Numbered from the stretch's first letter, positions 26,023 through 37,163 are shown. The stretch: 64,000 nt of DNA from Streptomyces roseirectus (GCF_014489635.1 NZ_CP060828.1:1426001-1490000); one strand, 5' to 3'. Program-made: numbers and translations. The notes: generated by a model not told the origin, from the letters alone.

Positions 26023-29000
26023 GTGCGTCCAGCACGTCCGCTTGTCATCGCTGTCGCCTTCGTCATGGCTGTCCTGGCCGGTACCGAAGGGGTGGCGTCC
26101 GCACAGACGTTCACCGCCCCGCGTCCAGAGTCGGTCGAGGCTCCTGAGCAGCGATGGGGTTCGGCGGACGGCCACCCGTCTACGGCCACTGCGGGTGAGA
26201 CGTCGGCGAACGCATCCGGCGGGCGGCGCGGTCACACGGCCGCGCCGGGGGAGTTGCCGCCGGAGAGCGGAGTCTCGTCCGTCGTCGGCGCGGCGAACGC
26301 GCCAGTCCCGGACGCGGAGACGGCCCCGGTGACGGTGCGGACGGCTGAGCCGAAGGGCTTCGACGCCGCGACGAGCCGTGAGGTCGTGGGCGAACGGGAG
26401 CGCACCTCCCGCACGTTCGAGAACACGGACGGCACTCTCACCACCCGCTTCTACGACGAACCGGTCAACTTCCAGAACGCCGCAGGCAACTGGACGCCGA
26501 TCGACACGACTCTGAAGCCGGCCGCGCAGAGCCACGGGCACCTGGGGCAGGCGGTCAGCGCTGCCGAAGACGGCTGGAAGATCACGGCCGGTGACGCGGA
26601 GACCACCTTCGCCGGGCACGCCGACGGAGCGCCGCTGGTGTCGCTGCGGACGGGCACGGACACCTCGGTCGGCTTCTCGATCCAGGATGCCGCCCACGCT
26701 CCGGGCGAGGCCGACGCGAGCACGGTCGTCTACCGGAGCGTGCGCCCCTCGGCGGACGTCCGGTTCGTCGCCGGCGGGACCTCGGTCAAGGAAGTCATCA
26801 CCCTCGACAGCGCCGACGCCCCCACGGAGTGGATCTTCCCACTGCACACGCAGGGTGTGACGGCCCGTCTGGAGGCCACAGGCGCGGTGACGTTCCGCGA
26901 CGCGGCGGGCGGCGTGCGGGCCACGATGCCGGCCGGGTGGATGGAGGACGCGAACCTCGCTCCCGACTCCAACCAGGGTGAGATATCCACCGGGGTCCGC
27001 TACGAACTGCTCGACGTCACCGGCGGCCAGGCGCTGAAGGTGTCGCTGGACACGGAGTGGCTGAACGCGCCGCAGCGCGTCTTCCCGGTGAAGGTGGACC
27101 CGACCGTCACGACCGTGACCTCGACCAACGCCACTTCCGGCACCTACGTCCAGTCCCCCTATAACGCTGACTTCTCCGGTGACACGAACGTCAAGATCGG
27201 CACGTACGACGGCGGCGGTCACAAGGCGGCGGCGTTCCTGCGGTTCGCCGGTGTCGAGAACACGCTGAAGAACGCGTGGGTGGTCGGCGCCCGTCTCGCC
27301 GTCTACAACACCTGGTCGTATTCCTGCACGGCCCGCCCCGTGACCGTCCACGCCATCACGTCGAACTGGGCGGAGTCGACCACCAGGACCTACCCGGGTC
27401 CTTCGACGGGTTCCGCGCTCTCCTCGAAGTCCTTCACCCACGGCTGGCGTCCGGAGGGGCAGACCGCCTACCCGTGCGGGGCCGCGGCGTGGGAGTCGAT
27501 CCCGCTGGGGTCGGCGGGCCGGCAGTTGGTGGACGACTGGACGCACGGCCGGAAAAAGAACTACGGCCTCGCGCTGAAGGCGTCGACCACGGACTCCAAG
27601 GCGTGGAAGAACTTCGGCTCCGACGACTACCCCAACGGCAAGCCGTCCCTGGACGTGACCTGGACGAAGTACGGCGCCACCTACAAGCTGGGCGAGTTCG
27701 TCACCCCGATGACCGCGACCAGCGAGGGCGTCTTCAAGGTCACGGTCACCAACCGGGGCCAGCAGACCTGGCCCAAGGGCGGCAACTTCACCCTGCGGTA
27801 CCTGCTGTACGACGCGGCGGGCAAGGAGATCACGGACACCTCGAAGATCCGCTGGTCGACGATGCCTGCCGATGTCCCGCCGGGTGCCACGGTCACCGTC
27901 GACGCGAAGATCGCACCTCTCACGCCGGCCGACTACACGCTGGCCTGGACGATGAACGACAACGGCGTCGCCACGTTCAGCGGCGCGGGTGTCCCGGTGT
28001 CGGCGATGCGGGTGTCCGCCGTCAACGTCCCGCCCTATCTGACCGGTGCCGCCCCGGCGTCCGGCGCGGTGGTCAGCACCCTGACGCCGACCTTGTGGGC
28101 CTCCGGCGCCGACCGCGACCGTTACCCCAAGGCGCTCCAGTACCAGTTCGAGGTCTGTGAGGTCGAGGGCAAGAACACCCGCAAGAACTGCAAGACGGGT
28201 CCGCGGGTCTCCTCCCAGCAGTGGGCGGTCACCAGCGGCTGGCTGTCCTGGTCGAAGACGTACGCCTGGTACGGGTACGCCTACGACGGCAGTTCCACCT
28301 CCACACGTCCCGGCCCTTCGCTGCTGACGACCCAGGTGCCGCAGCCGGTGATCACCAGCCACCTCGGCGGCTCCGACAGCGGGCGTATCTTCGGTGAGCG
28401 CTCCGGGAACTACGCGACCTCGGCCACGGATGCCGCGGTGCCCACCGTCGGCCCTGAACTGTCGGTGACGCGCACCTACAATTCGCAGGATCCGCGGCAG
28501 AGGAACGCCTTCGGCGCGGGCTGGGCGACCCGCTGGGATATGCGCGCCGAGGCGGAGAGCACCGGCAGCGTCGTCCTTACTCTGGCGACCGGCACCCAGG
28601 TCCGCTTCGGCAAGAACGCCGACGGCACCTACGCCGCCCCGTCCGGATCCGCCGGTGTCCTCAAGGCGCAGTCCGGCGGCGGCTGGACCCTGCGCGACGG
28701 CTCCGGAACCCTCTCCACCTTCAGCTCCGCCGGACTCCTGACGAAGATCGCGGACGGACACGGCCGTGCTCAGGAACTCACCTACACCGACGGCAAGCTG
28801 ACGCAGGCCAAGGACGTGCTGTCCGGCCGCACCCTGACGTTCACCTGGTCCGGCGGACACGTCACGGCCGCCGAGACGAACGCGGTGAACGGCACCGGCA
28901 CGGGCCTGAAGTGGGCCTACACCTACGACGGGGACCGCCTCACCAAGGTCTGCCCGCCCTCGTCCACGACCGAGTGCACCGTCTACACCTACGAGAGCGG

Positions 29001-32000
29001 CAGCCTGTACCGCAGCACGGTGCTCGACGACGGCCCCACCGGGTACTGGCGCCTGAACGAGCCCGAGGAGGAGAGCGCGGCCAGCGAGGCCGTCTCCAAC
29101 ACCGGCCTGAACGACGCCCTCTACCGTGACGTCACCCGCGGCGCCACCGGAGCCCTGTCCGGGACCGGGAACAAGGCCGGCTCCTTCGACGGCGCCGACT
29201 CCCACCTCGCCCTGCCCGACGACGCCCTGGGCTCCTCCCCGTTCGCCTCGGTGGAACTGTGGTTCCAGACCACGAAACCCGGCGTGCTGCTCTCCCAGGC
29301 CAACGAGCGCATGGAGGACGTCGACCCGTCCGTCAGCCAGTCCACCCCGCTCCTGTACGTCGGCACGGACGGCAAGCTGCGCGGCCAGTTCTACTTCCCC
29401 GGCACCACCTGGACCCCGCTGACCTCCACCGGTGCGGTGAACGACGGCTCCTGGCACCACGTCGTCCTCTCGGGCGCGGGCACCACCCAGACGCTCTACC
29501 TCGACGGCGTCGCGGTCGGCTCCAAGACCGGCGTGATCGACCACCTCGAACAGCGCTACACCTACGTCGGCCTGGGCTGGACCAGCGTGCCCTGGGCGGG
29601 CATCGACAAGACCGACCAGCTCGGCCACTTCACCGGGTCGATCGACGAGGTCGCCGTCTACGGCCACACCATGGACGCGAGCACGGCCGCCGCCCACTAC
29701 GCGGCCAGGACGGCCGTCTCCCGGATCACCAAGGTCATCCTGCCGTCCGGACGTGTCAGTTCGGAGGTGTCGTACGACTCCGACACCGAACGTGTCACGC
29801 AGGCCAAGGACAACAACGGCGGGGTGTGGAAAGTGTCCGCGCCGGCCTACTCGGCGGGCTCCGCCGCCTACAGCGACGCCGTACGCGCCTCCGGACCCAA
29901 CGAGTACTGGCGCCTGGGCGACCGGCGCGGCACCACCGCCGCCACCGCGCTGCCCGAAGGCTCCGACGGAACCTACGGCGACAACGCCGCGCTCGGCACG
30001 TACGGGGCTTTCGCCGCCGGTGACGACACTGCCGTCGGCCTCAGTGGCGACTCTTACGTCCAGCTCGCCGACGCCTCCCTCAGCGGTGCCGCCCTGTCGG
30101 CTGAACTGTGGTTCCGCACCGACAAGCCCGGCATCCTGCTCACCGAGTCGAACACCGACATCAGCGAGGACGAGGTCCCCTCCCGCGCCACCCCGCTGCT
30201 GTACGTCGGCACCGACGGCAAACTGCGCGGCCAGTTCTACTCGGACACCACCAACTGGACGCCTCCGGCCTCCAAGAGCACGGTCACCGACAGCCAGTGG
30301 CACCACGCCGTCGTGACCGGCAACGGAAGCACCTCCGCCCTCTACGTCGACGGAGCTCTCGCCGGCACGGTGTCCGGCGCGATCACCCATCTCGACCAGA
30401 CACGGATCTTCCTCGGCAAGGGCCGTACCGGCAGCCGCTGGGCAGCTCTCGACTCCACCGACCCGTGGGGGCACTTCAGCGGTGCCCTTGACGAAGTCGC
30501 CTTCTACCCCAAGGCCCTCACCGCGGCCGAGATCGGCGCGCACTACCGCTCCCGCACCGGCATGGTCACCGGCGACGGCCCGCACTACCGCGGCGCTGTC
30601 ACCGTCGACGCCCCGGCCGGATACTGGCGCCTCGACGAAAGCACCGGGACCACCGCTCACAGCCAGGTAGCCGTCCTCGACGGCGACGGCACCTACACCA
30701 ACGCCACGCTCGGCGCCGACGGCGCCTTCGGCACCGGCGACAACACCGCCGTCACCTTCAAGGGCAACGGCTACGCCGAGATCCCCGGCTCTATCCTGCG
30801 CGGCTCCACCGACCTCGCCGTCGAGCTCTGGTTCAAGACCACCAAGGCCGGCGTCCTGATCGGCGACCAGTCCGCCCCCATGGGCGCCACCGTCACCGGC
30901 ACCTACGCGCCGCTGCTGTACGTGGGCACCGACGGCAAACTCAACGGCAAGTTCTTCTCATCCGGCCTCGGCACCGCGAAGGTCGCCTCCGCCGACTCCG
31001 TCACCGACGACCAGTGGCACCACGCCGTCGTCACCGCCACCGGCACCGCCCAGACCCTCTACCTCGACGGCGTCCAGGCCGCCACCCTCACCGGAGCCGT
31101 CAACCACCAGTCCAACACCCGCACCTACATCGGCGCCGGCTTCGCCAAGAACTGGCCCGCCGCACCCGCCGATGCCAGTTACTTCACCGGCCAGATCGAC
31201 GAAGTCGCCGTCTACCAGCACGGCCTGAGCGCCGACCAGGTCGCCGAGCACTACCGCTCGCGCGAACACTCCGGCAGCTCCGCCCTGGCCATGACGGTCA
31301 CCGTCACAGACCCCGTCGGCGCCACCACCAGCACCACCTACGACGCCCTGCGCGGCCAGCGCCGTACCGCCACCACCGATGCCGACGGCGGCGTCACCAC
31401 CTACGCCTACGACACCGGCGGCTACCTCCACACCGTCACCGATCCGGCCGGTCACTCCACCGTCACCGGGCACGACGCCCGCGGCAACACCGTCTCCACC
31501 ACCACCTGCCGCGACGCGGGCTCCTGCGCGACGAGCTTCACCACCTACTTCCTCAACGCCGGTGATCCGCTCGACCCGCGCAACGACAAAGCCCTCACCC
31601 AGCGCGACGCCCGCTCCACCGGCCCCGCCGACAACCGCTACCGCACCACGTTCGCCTACAACACCCTCGGCCTGCCCACCGCCGCGACCCGCGCCGACAA
31701 CACGGCCGCCACCACCACCTACACCGCAGGCACCGAAGCCGCCGTCGGCGGAGGCACTGCCCCAGCCGGCCTCGCCCTCACCCAGACCACCCCCGGCGGC
31801 GCGAAGACCTCCTACCGCTACTACGCGAGCGGTGACCTCGCCGATGTCACCTCCCCCTCCGGACTGGTCACTTCGTACACCTACGACGGCCTGGGCCGTA
31901 AAACCGCCGAGAAGCAGGTCTCCGACAGCTTCCCCGCAGGCGTCACCACCGCCTACGGCTACGACCAGGCATCCCGCATCGTCAGCGAGACCGGCACGGG

Positions 32001-35000
32001 CGTGAAGAACGAGATCACCAACACCGTCCACACCGCCGCGATCACCCGCACCTACGACGCCGACGGCAACCTCCTCACCGAGACGACGAAGGACACCACC
32101 GGCGGCGACGCGGAACGCACGACCGTCAATCACTACGACGAACACGGCCTCAACGACAGCAGCACGGACGCCGAGCAGAACACCACCACCTACGAACACG
32201 ACCTCCTGGGCCGCGTCACCAGCCAGACCGACCCCGCCGGCACCCGCCAGACCTACACCTACACCGCACGCGGCCAGCACGCCACGACCGTCCTGAACGA
32301 CTGGACCGGCGACCCGTCCGGCACCACCCGCGACCTGACCGTCGCCGCGAACGCCTACGACCCCTCCGGCCGACTCGCATCCACCACCGACGCCATGGGC
32401 GCCACGACCGCGTACACCTACTACGACGACGGCCTCCCCGCCACGACCACCGCACGGCAGGTCACCCAGGCCGACGGCACCCGCCACGACATCGTCACGC
32501 AGGCCGACACCTACGACCTGGCCGGCCACCTCACCCGCCGCACCACCGGAAACGGCACCACCACCCAGACCTTCACCGTGGACGCCCTCGGCCGCACCAC
32601 CGCAAGCGTTCTGGACCCCGGAGGACTGGGCCGCGCCACCACCTACACCTACGACAGCGACGACCGCGTCACGGAGACGGCCCAGAGCATCGCCGGAACC
32701 GGCAAGCTCATCACCACCTCCGCCTACGACGCCGCCGGCAACGTCACCCGGCAGACCGCCACCGACGGCACCACCACTCACACCGTCACCACCACCTACG
32801 ACCGCCGCGGCCTGCCGCTGACCACTGTCAGCCCGCGCGGCAACACCACCGGCGCCGACCCCGCCGCCCACACGACCACCTACCGCTACGACGCGCTCGG
32901 CCGCCTCGTCCAGCAGACCGCCCCGGCCGTCCAGACGGAAGAGAACAACGCCGCGCCCACCACCCTCAACCCGGCCACCCTGACCGGCTACAACACCTTC
33001 GGTGAAGCAACCGAGGCCAAGGACCCCCGCGGCAACATCACCCGCGTCCAACTCGACCGCCTCGGCCGGACCACCACCGTCACCCTCCCCGATTACACCC
33101 CGCCTGGCGCCACCGCCCCCCTCACCGCCACTTCCCGCACCAGCTACACCCCCACCGGCCTCCCCCAGACCACCACCGACCCGCTCGGCCGCGTCACCCG
33201 CTACGCCTACGACCAGCTCGGCCAACTCCTCACCCGCACCGACCCGGCAGCCGACGCCACCGCCGCCCTCGCCGCCGAGACCAACTCCGCTCTCCTCAAC
33301 CCCACCAGCACCGACGGCGGCGGTATCACCCGCTACACCTGGACCCCCACCGGCCTCCAGCTGTCGGCCACCGACCCGCTGGGCGCCCGCACCGAATCCA
33401 CCTACGACGAACTCGGCCGCACCCTCACCGCCACCACCGTCGAGCGCCGCCCCACCACGGCCAACCTCGTCTCCCGCTACACCTGGGACGACGCGGACAA
33501 CCAGACCGCCTCGACCACCCCCGCCGGCGTCACCACCACCAGCACCTACAACCCGGCCGGCGAAGCCAAGACCGTCACCACCCCCGCCGGAACGACCAAG
33601 TTCGACTACGACGGCCTCGGCCGCCGCACCCAGACCACCGACGCCACCAACCGCCGCACGACCACCACCTACGGCGCCCTCGGCAACGCCACCGCCACCA
33701 CCGACTACGGCACTGGCACCACCGCCCTGCGCACCGTGAACGCCGAGTACGACGCCGAAGGCAACCTCACCGCAGCTGTCTCACCGCAGACCAGGGCCCG
33801 CACCACCTACACCTACGACGCCCTGGGCCGCACGACGCAGCAGACCGAACCCCTCTCCGCGACCACCTCCATCACCACCTCGTTCGGCTACGACGCGGCA
33901 GGCAACCGCACCCGGCTCACCGACGGCCGCGGCAACACCACCACCTACACCTTCACCCCCTGGGGCCTGCCCGAATCCACCATCGAGCCCTCCACCCAGG
34001 CCCACCCGGCGACATCCGACCGCACCTGGACCACCGTCTACGACAAGACCGGCCAGGCCGTGAAGGAACTCCTGCCCGGCGGCGTCCAGCGCGAGAAGAC
34101 CTACGACGCCCTCGGCCGCCTCACCCGGGAAACCGGCACCGGCGCCGAAGCCGCCACCACGACCCGCACCCTGGAGTACGACCTCGCCGGCCACCTCACC
34201 GCCACCGGCACCGCGGACGCCCTCACCCGCAACACCTACACCTACAACGACCGCGGCCAACTCCTCACCGCAGCAGGCCCCGGCGGCACCTCGGAGTACA
34301 GCTACAACGCCGACGGCGCCATGACGATGCGCAAGACCGGCGCGGGCACCACCAGCTACGGCTACGACACCGCCGGCCGCATCGACTGGACCGCCGACGG
34401 CATCACCGACAACCAGATCTGGTACGACTTCGACGCCGCAGGCCGCCCGAAGCAGGAGCAGTACGCGACCAAACCCGCAGGAGCCACCGCCTACACGGCC
34501 ACCGCCAGACGCGCCTACGCCTACGACGAACTCGGCCGCCTGAACACCGACACCCTCACCACCGTCGACGGCACGACCACCGTCGCCTCCACCGCCTACG
34601 ACTACGACCTCGACGACAACCTCACGTCGAAGAAGACCACCGGCACCGCCGGCGCGGGCACCAACACCTACGCCTACGACCAGGCCGACCGCATGACGTC
34701 CTGGACCAAGGACGGCACCACCACCGCCTACACGTGGGACGCCTCCGGCAACCGCACCCAGGCCGGCACCAGGACGGCGACCTTCGACGCCCGCAACCGC
34801 CGACTCACCGACGGCACCACCACCTTCACCTACACCGCCCGCGGCACCCTCGCCTCGACCACCAACGGCACCGGCACCCCGCGCACCCTCACCTCCGACG
34901 CCTTCGAACGCAAGATCACCGACGGCGCCACCACCTACACCTACGACTCCCTCGACCGCATCCAGACCCGCGGCACCACGACCTTCACCTACGACGGCGG

Positions 35001-36552
35001 CTCCAACAACCTCGCCACCGACGGCACCACCACCTACAACCGAACCCCCGACGGCGCCCTCCTCTCCTACTCCACCGGCACCACCAAGCAGTGGGCCCTC
35101 ACCGACCAGCACACCGACCTCGTCGCCGGCCTCACCCCCGACGCCACCCAGACCACCAGCTCCACCACCTACGACCCCTTCGGCACCAAAACCACCACCA
35201 CCGGCACCACCCCCGCCCTCGGCTACCAGTCCGGCTGGACCGACCCCACCACCGGCGACATCAACATGGCCGCCCGCTGGTACCAGCCGGGCACCGGGTC
35301 CTTCGGGTCTCGGGACACCTGGCAACTGGAGCCCAATCCTTCATCACGTGCGAACCGGTATCTGTATGGCGGCGGAAACCCACTCTTGAGGACAGACCCA
35401 ACCGGCCACGACTGGAGTTTGCGCGACGCCCTCCACGTTGCCGAAACCTTGATCAGGCCAAGCCCGATCGGTGTCTTCTTCACCGTCTATATGGGAGGAA
35501 GCGACAGCATCGGTGACGAGTGCTACGGCATGCCGTGCTACCTCCTCTACACCACCACCTCAAGCAAAAGCCAGTTCTGTGACACGCACTCGTGGACCGT
35601 GCAGTGCGGTGGAGCACCGGTATCCAGAGGCGGGTCAGGTTCCAGAGGCAGCGGGTACCACGGAGGGGGCTCCTCCTACCGTGGAGGCGGTTCCCCTTAC
35701 AAGGACAAGCAGTGCAGTGGTTCATGCACGGTTCAACCGACCAAGCCTCCGAAACCCCCGATCGACCAGAACCCCAACGACGGCCCGAATCCCCGGACCG
35801 CTCCTGACCGCCCGATCGCCTTGCCGGAGTGGGGCTCAGGACTTGCAGGGTGGACTGTCGCCCAAGGCGTTGACCTGGTCGTCAGCGGTGCAAGGGTTCT
35901 CGGCCTCCTGGCAGCAAAGCTCTTCGACCCCGAAGACTTGATCGATCTCCTGCCGGTACCCAAGGATGAGCCCGGCGGGAAGAACAAGGGCCGGCAGCGC
36001 CAGGACGAGAAGTGCGACGACGGTCCGGGTGTGAGTCCGACAGGGCATGCGGTGTACCTGCCGCGCGAGCGGTACTACGACACCTTTGAGAAGCGTTGGG
36101 AGTGCCGAGCGACCGGCGTGTACGGTCTACTGGACCAGAGCGACTACAACAAGGGACGTAAAGCACCAGGAACCAACACCAACGATTCCACGCAGCCCCC
36201 AGGGATGAGGGAGATCGTTTCTCAGGGACACAGAGCCGCCAACGGTCACCTGATCCCCGCCGCGGCGACTGGTTCCGGGATCGACTTGCGAAACCTCGTG
36301 GCGGAGTACGAGAAGACCAATACCCCATACCTCAACCACGGGGTGGAGAAGGAAATCAGAAACGCGATCAAATCAGGCAAGCACTTGGCGATTTCAGTGA
36401 CCCCGCATTACGGGAATTCGGGTAGTGGAATTCCTACCGAGATCGAATACAACTACGGAACCGTGGAAGACGGAACCATGAAGCACTGTGTGATATCACA
36501 GTCACCCGCGGGCGGAACCACCCGAGGAAGCAAAGATTGCCCACGGAGGTGA
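26023..36552 (+). CDS. Secreted RHS/YD-repeat toxin with LamG domains and C-terminal endonuclease
   Basis: 3509 residues from GTG 26023; the preceding TTG would break the signal peptide. A Sec signal ends at ASA-QT. In order: a DNRLRE-type domain (about 366-546), an Ig-like segment, a first RHS block (780-995), three LamG-like modules (about 995-1232, 1282-1512, 1522-1746, each opening YWRL), then a long YD-repeat shell (to about 3060). The RHS core follows (ARWYQPGTGSFGSRD, then DPTGH). The last 180 residues contain ANGHLIPAAATGSG and LRNLV, matching DNA/RNA non-specific endonuclease (His-Me finger) tips. It would be delivered outside the cell as a polymorphic toxin; the SUKH gene 5 bp downstream is its likely immunity. 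Confidence 0.88.
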   Translation: MRPARPLVIAVAFVMAVLAGTEGVASAQTFTAPRPESVEAPEQRWGSADGHPSTATAGETSANASGGRRGHTAAPGELPPESGVSSVVGAANAPVPDAETAPVTVRTAEPKGFDAATSREVVGERERTSRTFENTDGTLTTRFYDEPVNFQNAAGNWTPIDTTLKPAAQSHGHLGQAVSAAEDGWKITAGDAETTFAGHADGAPLVSLRTGTDTSVGFSIQDAAHAPGEADASTVVYRSVRPSADVRFVAGGTSVKEVITLDSADAPTEWIFPLHTQGVTARLEATGAVTFRDAAGGVRATMPAGWMEDANLAPDSNQGEISTGVRYELLDVTGGQALKVSLDTEWLNAPQRVFPVKVDPTVTTVTSTNATSGTYVQSPYNADFSGDTNVKIGTYDGGGHKAAAFLRFAGVENTLKNAWVVGARLAVYNTWSYSCTARPVTVHAITSNWAESTTRTYPGPSTGSALSSKSFTHGWRPEGQTAYPCGAAAWESIPLGSAGRQLVDDWTHGRKKNYGLALKASTTDSKAWKNFGSDDYPNGKPSLDVTWTKYGATYKLGEFVTPMTATSEGVFKVTVTNRGQQTWPKGGNFTLRYLLYDAAGKEITDTSKIRWSTMPADVPPGATVTVDAKIAPLTPADYTLAWTMNDNGVATFSGAGVPVSAMRVSAVNVPPYLTGAAPASGAVVSTLTPTLWASGADRDRYPKALQYQFEVCEVEGKNTRKNCKTGPRVSSQQWAVTSGWLSWSKTYAWYGYAYDGSSTSTRPGPSLLTTQVPQPVITSHLGGSDSGRIFGERSGNYATSATDAAVPTVGPELSVTRTYNSQDPRQRNAFGAGWATRWDMRAEAESTGSVVLTLATGTQVRFGKNADGTYAAPSGSAGVLKAQSGGGWTLRDGSGTLSTFSSAGLLTKIADGHGRAQELTYTDGKLTQAKDVLSGRTLTFTWSGGHVTAAETNAVNGTGTGLKWAYTYDGDRLTKVCPPSSTTECTVYTYESGSLYRSTVLDDGPTGYWRLNEPEEESAASEAVSNTGLNDALYRDVTRGATGALSGTGNKAGSFDGADSHLALPDDALGSSPFASVELWFQTTKPGVLLSQANERMEDVDPSVSQSTPLLYVGTDGKLRGQFYFPGTTWTPLTSTGAVNDGSWHHVVLSGAGTTQTLYLDGVAVGSKTGVIDHLEQRYTYVGLGWTSVPWAGIDKTDQLGHFTGSIDEVAVYGHTMDASTAAAHYAARTAVSRITKVILPSGRVSSEVSYDSDTERVTQAKDNNGGVWKVSAPAYSAGSAAYSDAVRASGPNEYWRLGDRRGTTAATALPEGSDGTYGDNAALGTYGAFAAGDDTAVGLSGDSYVQLADASLSGAALSAELWFRTDKPGILLTESNTDISEDEVPSRATPLLYVGTDGKLRGQFYSDTTNWTPPASKSTVTDSQWHHAVVTGNGSTSALYVDGALAGTVSGAITHLDQTRIFLGKGRTGSRWAALDSTDPWGHFSGALDEVAFYPKALTAAEIGAHYRSRTGMVTGDGPHYRGAVTVDAPAGYWRLDESTGTTAHSQVAVLDGDGTYTNATLGADGAFGTGDNTAVTFKGNGYAEIPGSILRGSTDLAVELWFKTTKAGVLIGDQSAPMGATVTGTYAPLLYVGTDGKLNGKFFSSGLGTAKVASADSVTDDQWHHAVVTATGTAQTLYLDGVQAATLTGAVNHQSNTRTYIGAGFAKNWPAAPADASYFTGQIDEVAVYQHGLSADQVAEHYRSREHSGSSALAMTVTVTDPVGATTSTTYDALRGQRRTATTDADGGVTTYAYDTGGYLHTVTDPAGHSTVTGHDARGNTVSTTTCRDAGSCATSFTTYFLNAGDPLDPRNDKALTQRDARSTGPADNRYRTTFAYNTLGLPTAATRADNTAATTTYTAGTEAAVGGGTAPAGLALTQTTPGGAKTSYRYYASGDLADVTSPSGLVTSYTYDGLGRKTAEKQVSDSFPAGVTTAYGYDQASRIVSETGTGVKNEITNTVHTAAITRTYDADGNLLTETTKDTTGGDAERTTVNHYDEHGLNDSSTDAEQNTTTYEHDLLGRVTSQTDPAGTRQTYTYTARGQHATTVLNDWTGDPSGTTRDLTVAANAYDPSGRLASTTDAMGATTAYTYYDDGLPATTTARQVTQADGTRHDIVTQADTYDLAGHLTRRTTGNGTTTQTFTVDALGRTTASVLDPGGLGRATTYTYDSDDRVTETAQSIAGTGKLITTSAYDAAGNVTRQTATDGTTTHTVTTTYDRRGLPLTTVSPRGNTTGADPAAHTTTYRYDALGRLVQQTAPAVQTEENNAAPTTLNPATLTGYNTFGEATEAKDPRGNITRVQLDRLGRTTTVTLPDYTPPGATAPLTATSRTSYTPTGLPQTTTDPLGRVTRYAYDQLGQLLTRTDPAADATAALAAETNSALLNPTSTDGGGITRYTWTPTGLQLSATDPLGARTESTYDELGRTLTATTVERRPTTANLVSRYTWDDADNQTASTTPAGVTTTSTYNPAGEAKTVTTPAGTTKFDYDGLGRRTQTTDATNRRTTTTYGALGNATATTDYGTGTTALRTVNAEYDAEGNLTAAVSPQTRARTTYTYDALGRTTQQTEPLSATTSITTSFGYDAAGNRTRLTDGRGNTTTYTFTPWGLPESTIEPSTQAHPATSDRTWTTVYDKTGQAVKELLPGGVQREKTYDALGRLTRETGTGAEAATTTRTLEYDLAGHLTATGTADALTRNTYTYNDRGQLLTAAGPGGTSEYSYNADGAMTMRKTGAGTTSYGYDTAGRIDWTADGITDNQIWYDFDAAGRPKQEQYATKPAGATAYTATARRAYAYDELGRLNTDTLTTVDGTTTVASTAYDYDLDDNLTSKKTTGTAGAGTNTYAYDQADRMTSWTKDGTTTAYTWDASGNRTQAGTRTATFDARNRRLTDGTTTFTYTARGTLASTTNGTGTPRTLTSDAFERKITDGATTYTYDSLDRIQTRGTTTFTYDGGSNNLATDGTTTYNRTPDGALLSYSTGTTKQWALTDQHTDLVAGLTPDATQTTSSTTYDPFGTKTTTTGTTPALGYQSGWTDPTTGDINMAARWYQPGTGSFGSRDTWQLEPNPSSRANRYLYGGGNPLLRTDPTGHDWSLRDALHVAETLIRPSPIGVFFTVYMGGSDSIGDECYGMPCYLLYTTTSSKSQFCDTHSWTVQCGGAPVSRGGSGSRGSGYHGGGSSYRGGGSPYKDKQCSGSCTVQPTKPPKPPIDQNPNDGPNPRTAPDRPIALPEWGSGLAGWTVAQGVDLVVSGARVLGLLAAKLFDPEDLIDLLPVPKDEPGGKNKGRQRQDEKCDDGPGVSPTGHAVYLPRERYYDTFEKRWECRATGVYGLLDQSDYNKGRKAPGTNTNDSTQPPGMREIVSQGHRAANGHLIPAAATGSGIDLRNLVAEYEKTNTPYLNHGVEKEIRNAIKSGKHLAISVTPHYGNSGSGIPTEIEYNYGTVEDGTMKHCVISQSPAGGTTRGSKDCPRR

Positions 36553-36557
36553 AAGAG

Positions 36558-37163
36558 ATGCAGAAAAAATACCTCACACACGTGCTGGAAATGCTCGGCG
36601 CGCCCTTGCGGCGACACCAAGCCCCTGAGGCATGGCACAAACTGGAGAGCGAGCTGGGTGCAGGTCTCCCCCCGGACTACAAGGAGATTGTCGACGCCTA
36701 CGCCCCAGTCAAGATCAACGGCCATCTGTACCTGAGCCACCCGGCGATCGAACCCTGGAACTTGGGCGAGTGGATTCACAGCACGGCCGAGGCGTGGTCA
36801 CAGATCGAATGGGACGAGGACGAACCTGAGGGCGACCCTCGCGTGTCCCTCGGTGTGCCCGAGCTACTCTTCGGCACCCCGGACGGCCTGATCCCAATCG
36901 CCTCGACCGACCGAGGAGAGACGATCTTCTACGCACCGCAGGGAGCCCTGGGAGCAGGGGCGCTCTTCATCGAGAATGGTGAGGGCGAGTTCTTCGAGTA
37001 CTCCTTCTCGTTCGTGGAGTGGCTGTACCGCTGGCTGATCGGCGAGGAGGTTACCGGGCCGGGTGGTGGCGCCTTTTATCCAGGGCCTGTAGCGCTTATG
37101 GACCTTCCCATGTCTCCGGAAGACCCTCAAGAGACTCGGTACGGGCCGCCCCGTGGTATGTGA
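36558..37163 (+). CDS. SUKH (SMI1/KNR4) family immunity protein
   Basis: 201 residues from ATG 36558, with GGAGG eight bases upstream overlapping the toxin stop. The start EAWHKLESELGAGLPPDYKE is the SUKH signature (Trp, LE, LP.DY), and SFSFVEWLYRWL closes the domain. SUKH proteins neutralise nuclease toxins of polymorphic systems by direct binding in the cytosol. Immediate linkage to the RHS endonuclease tip makes it the cognate antidote. Base composition is lower in GC than the toxin shell, as is common for exchangeable toxin-immunity cassettes. Confidence 0.85.
   Translation: MQKKYLTHVLEMLGAPLRRHQAPEAWHKLESELGAGLPPDYKEIVDAYAPVKINGHLYLSHPAIEPWNLGEWIHSTAEAWSQIEWDEDEPEGDPRVSLGVPELLFGTPDGLIPIASTDRGETIFYAPQGALGAGALFIENGEGEFFEYSFSFVEWLYRWLIGEEVTGPGGGAFYPGPVALMDLPMSPEDPQETRYGPPRGM

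Noticed and set aside
25909..30660. Very long minus-strand ORF opposite the RHS toxin
   Set aside because: Codon composition is that of an antisense shadow; no domain, and the plus strand has clear RHS and LamG motifs.
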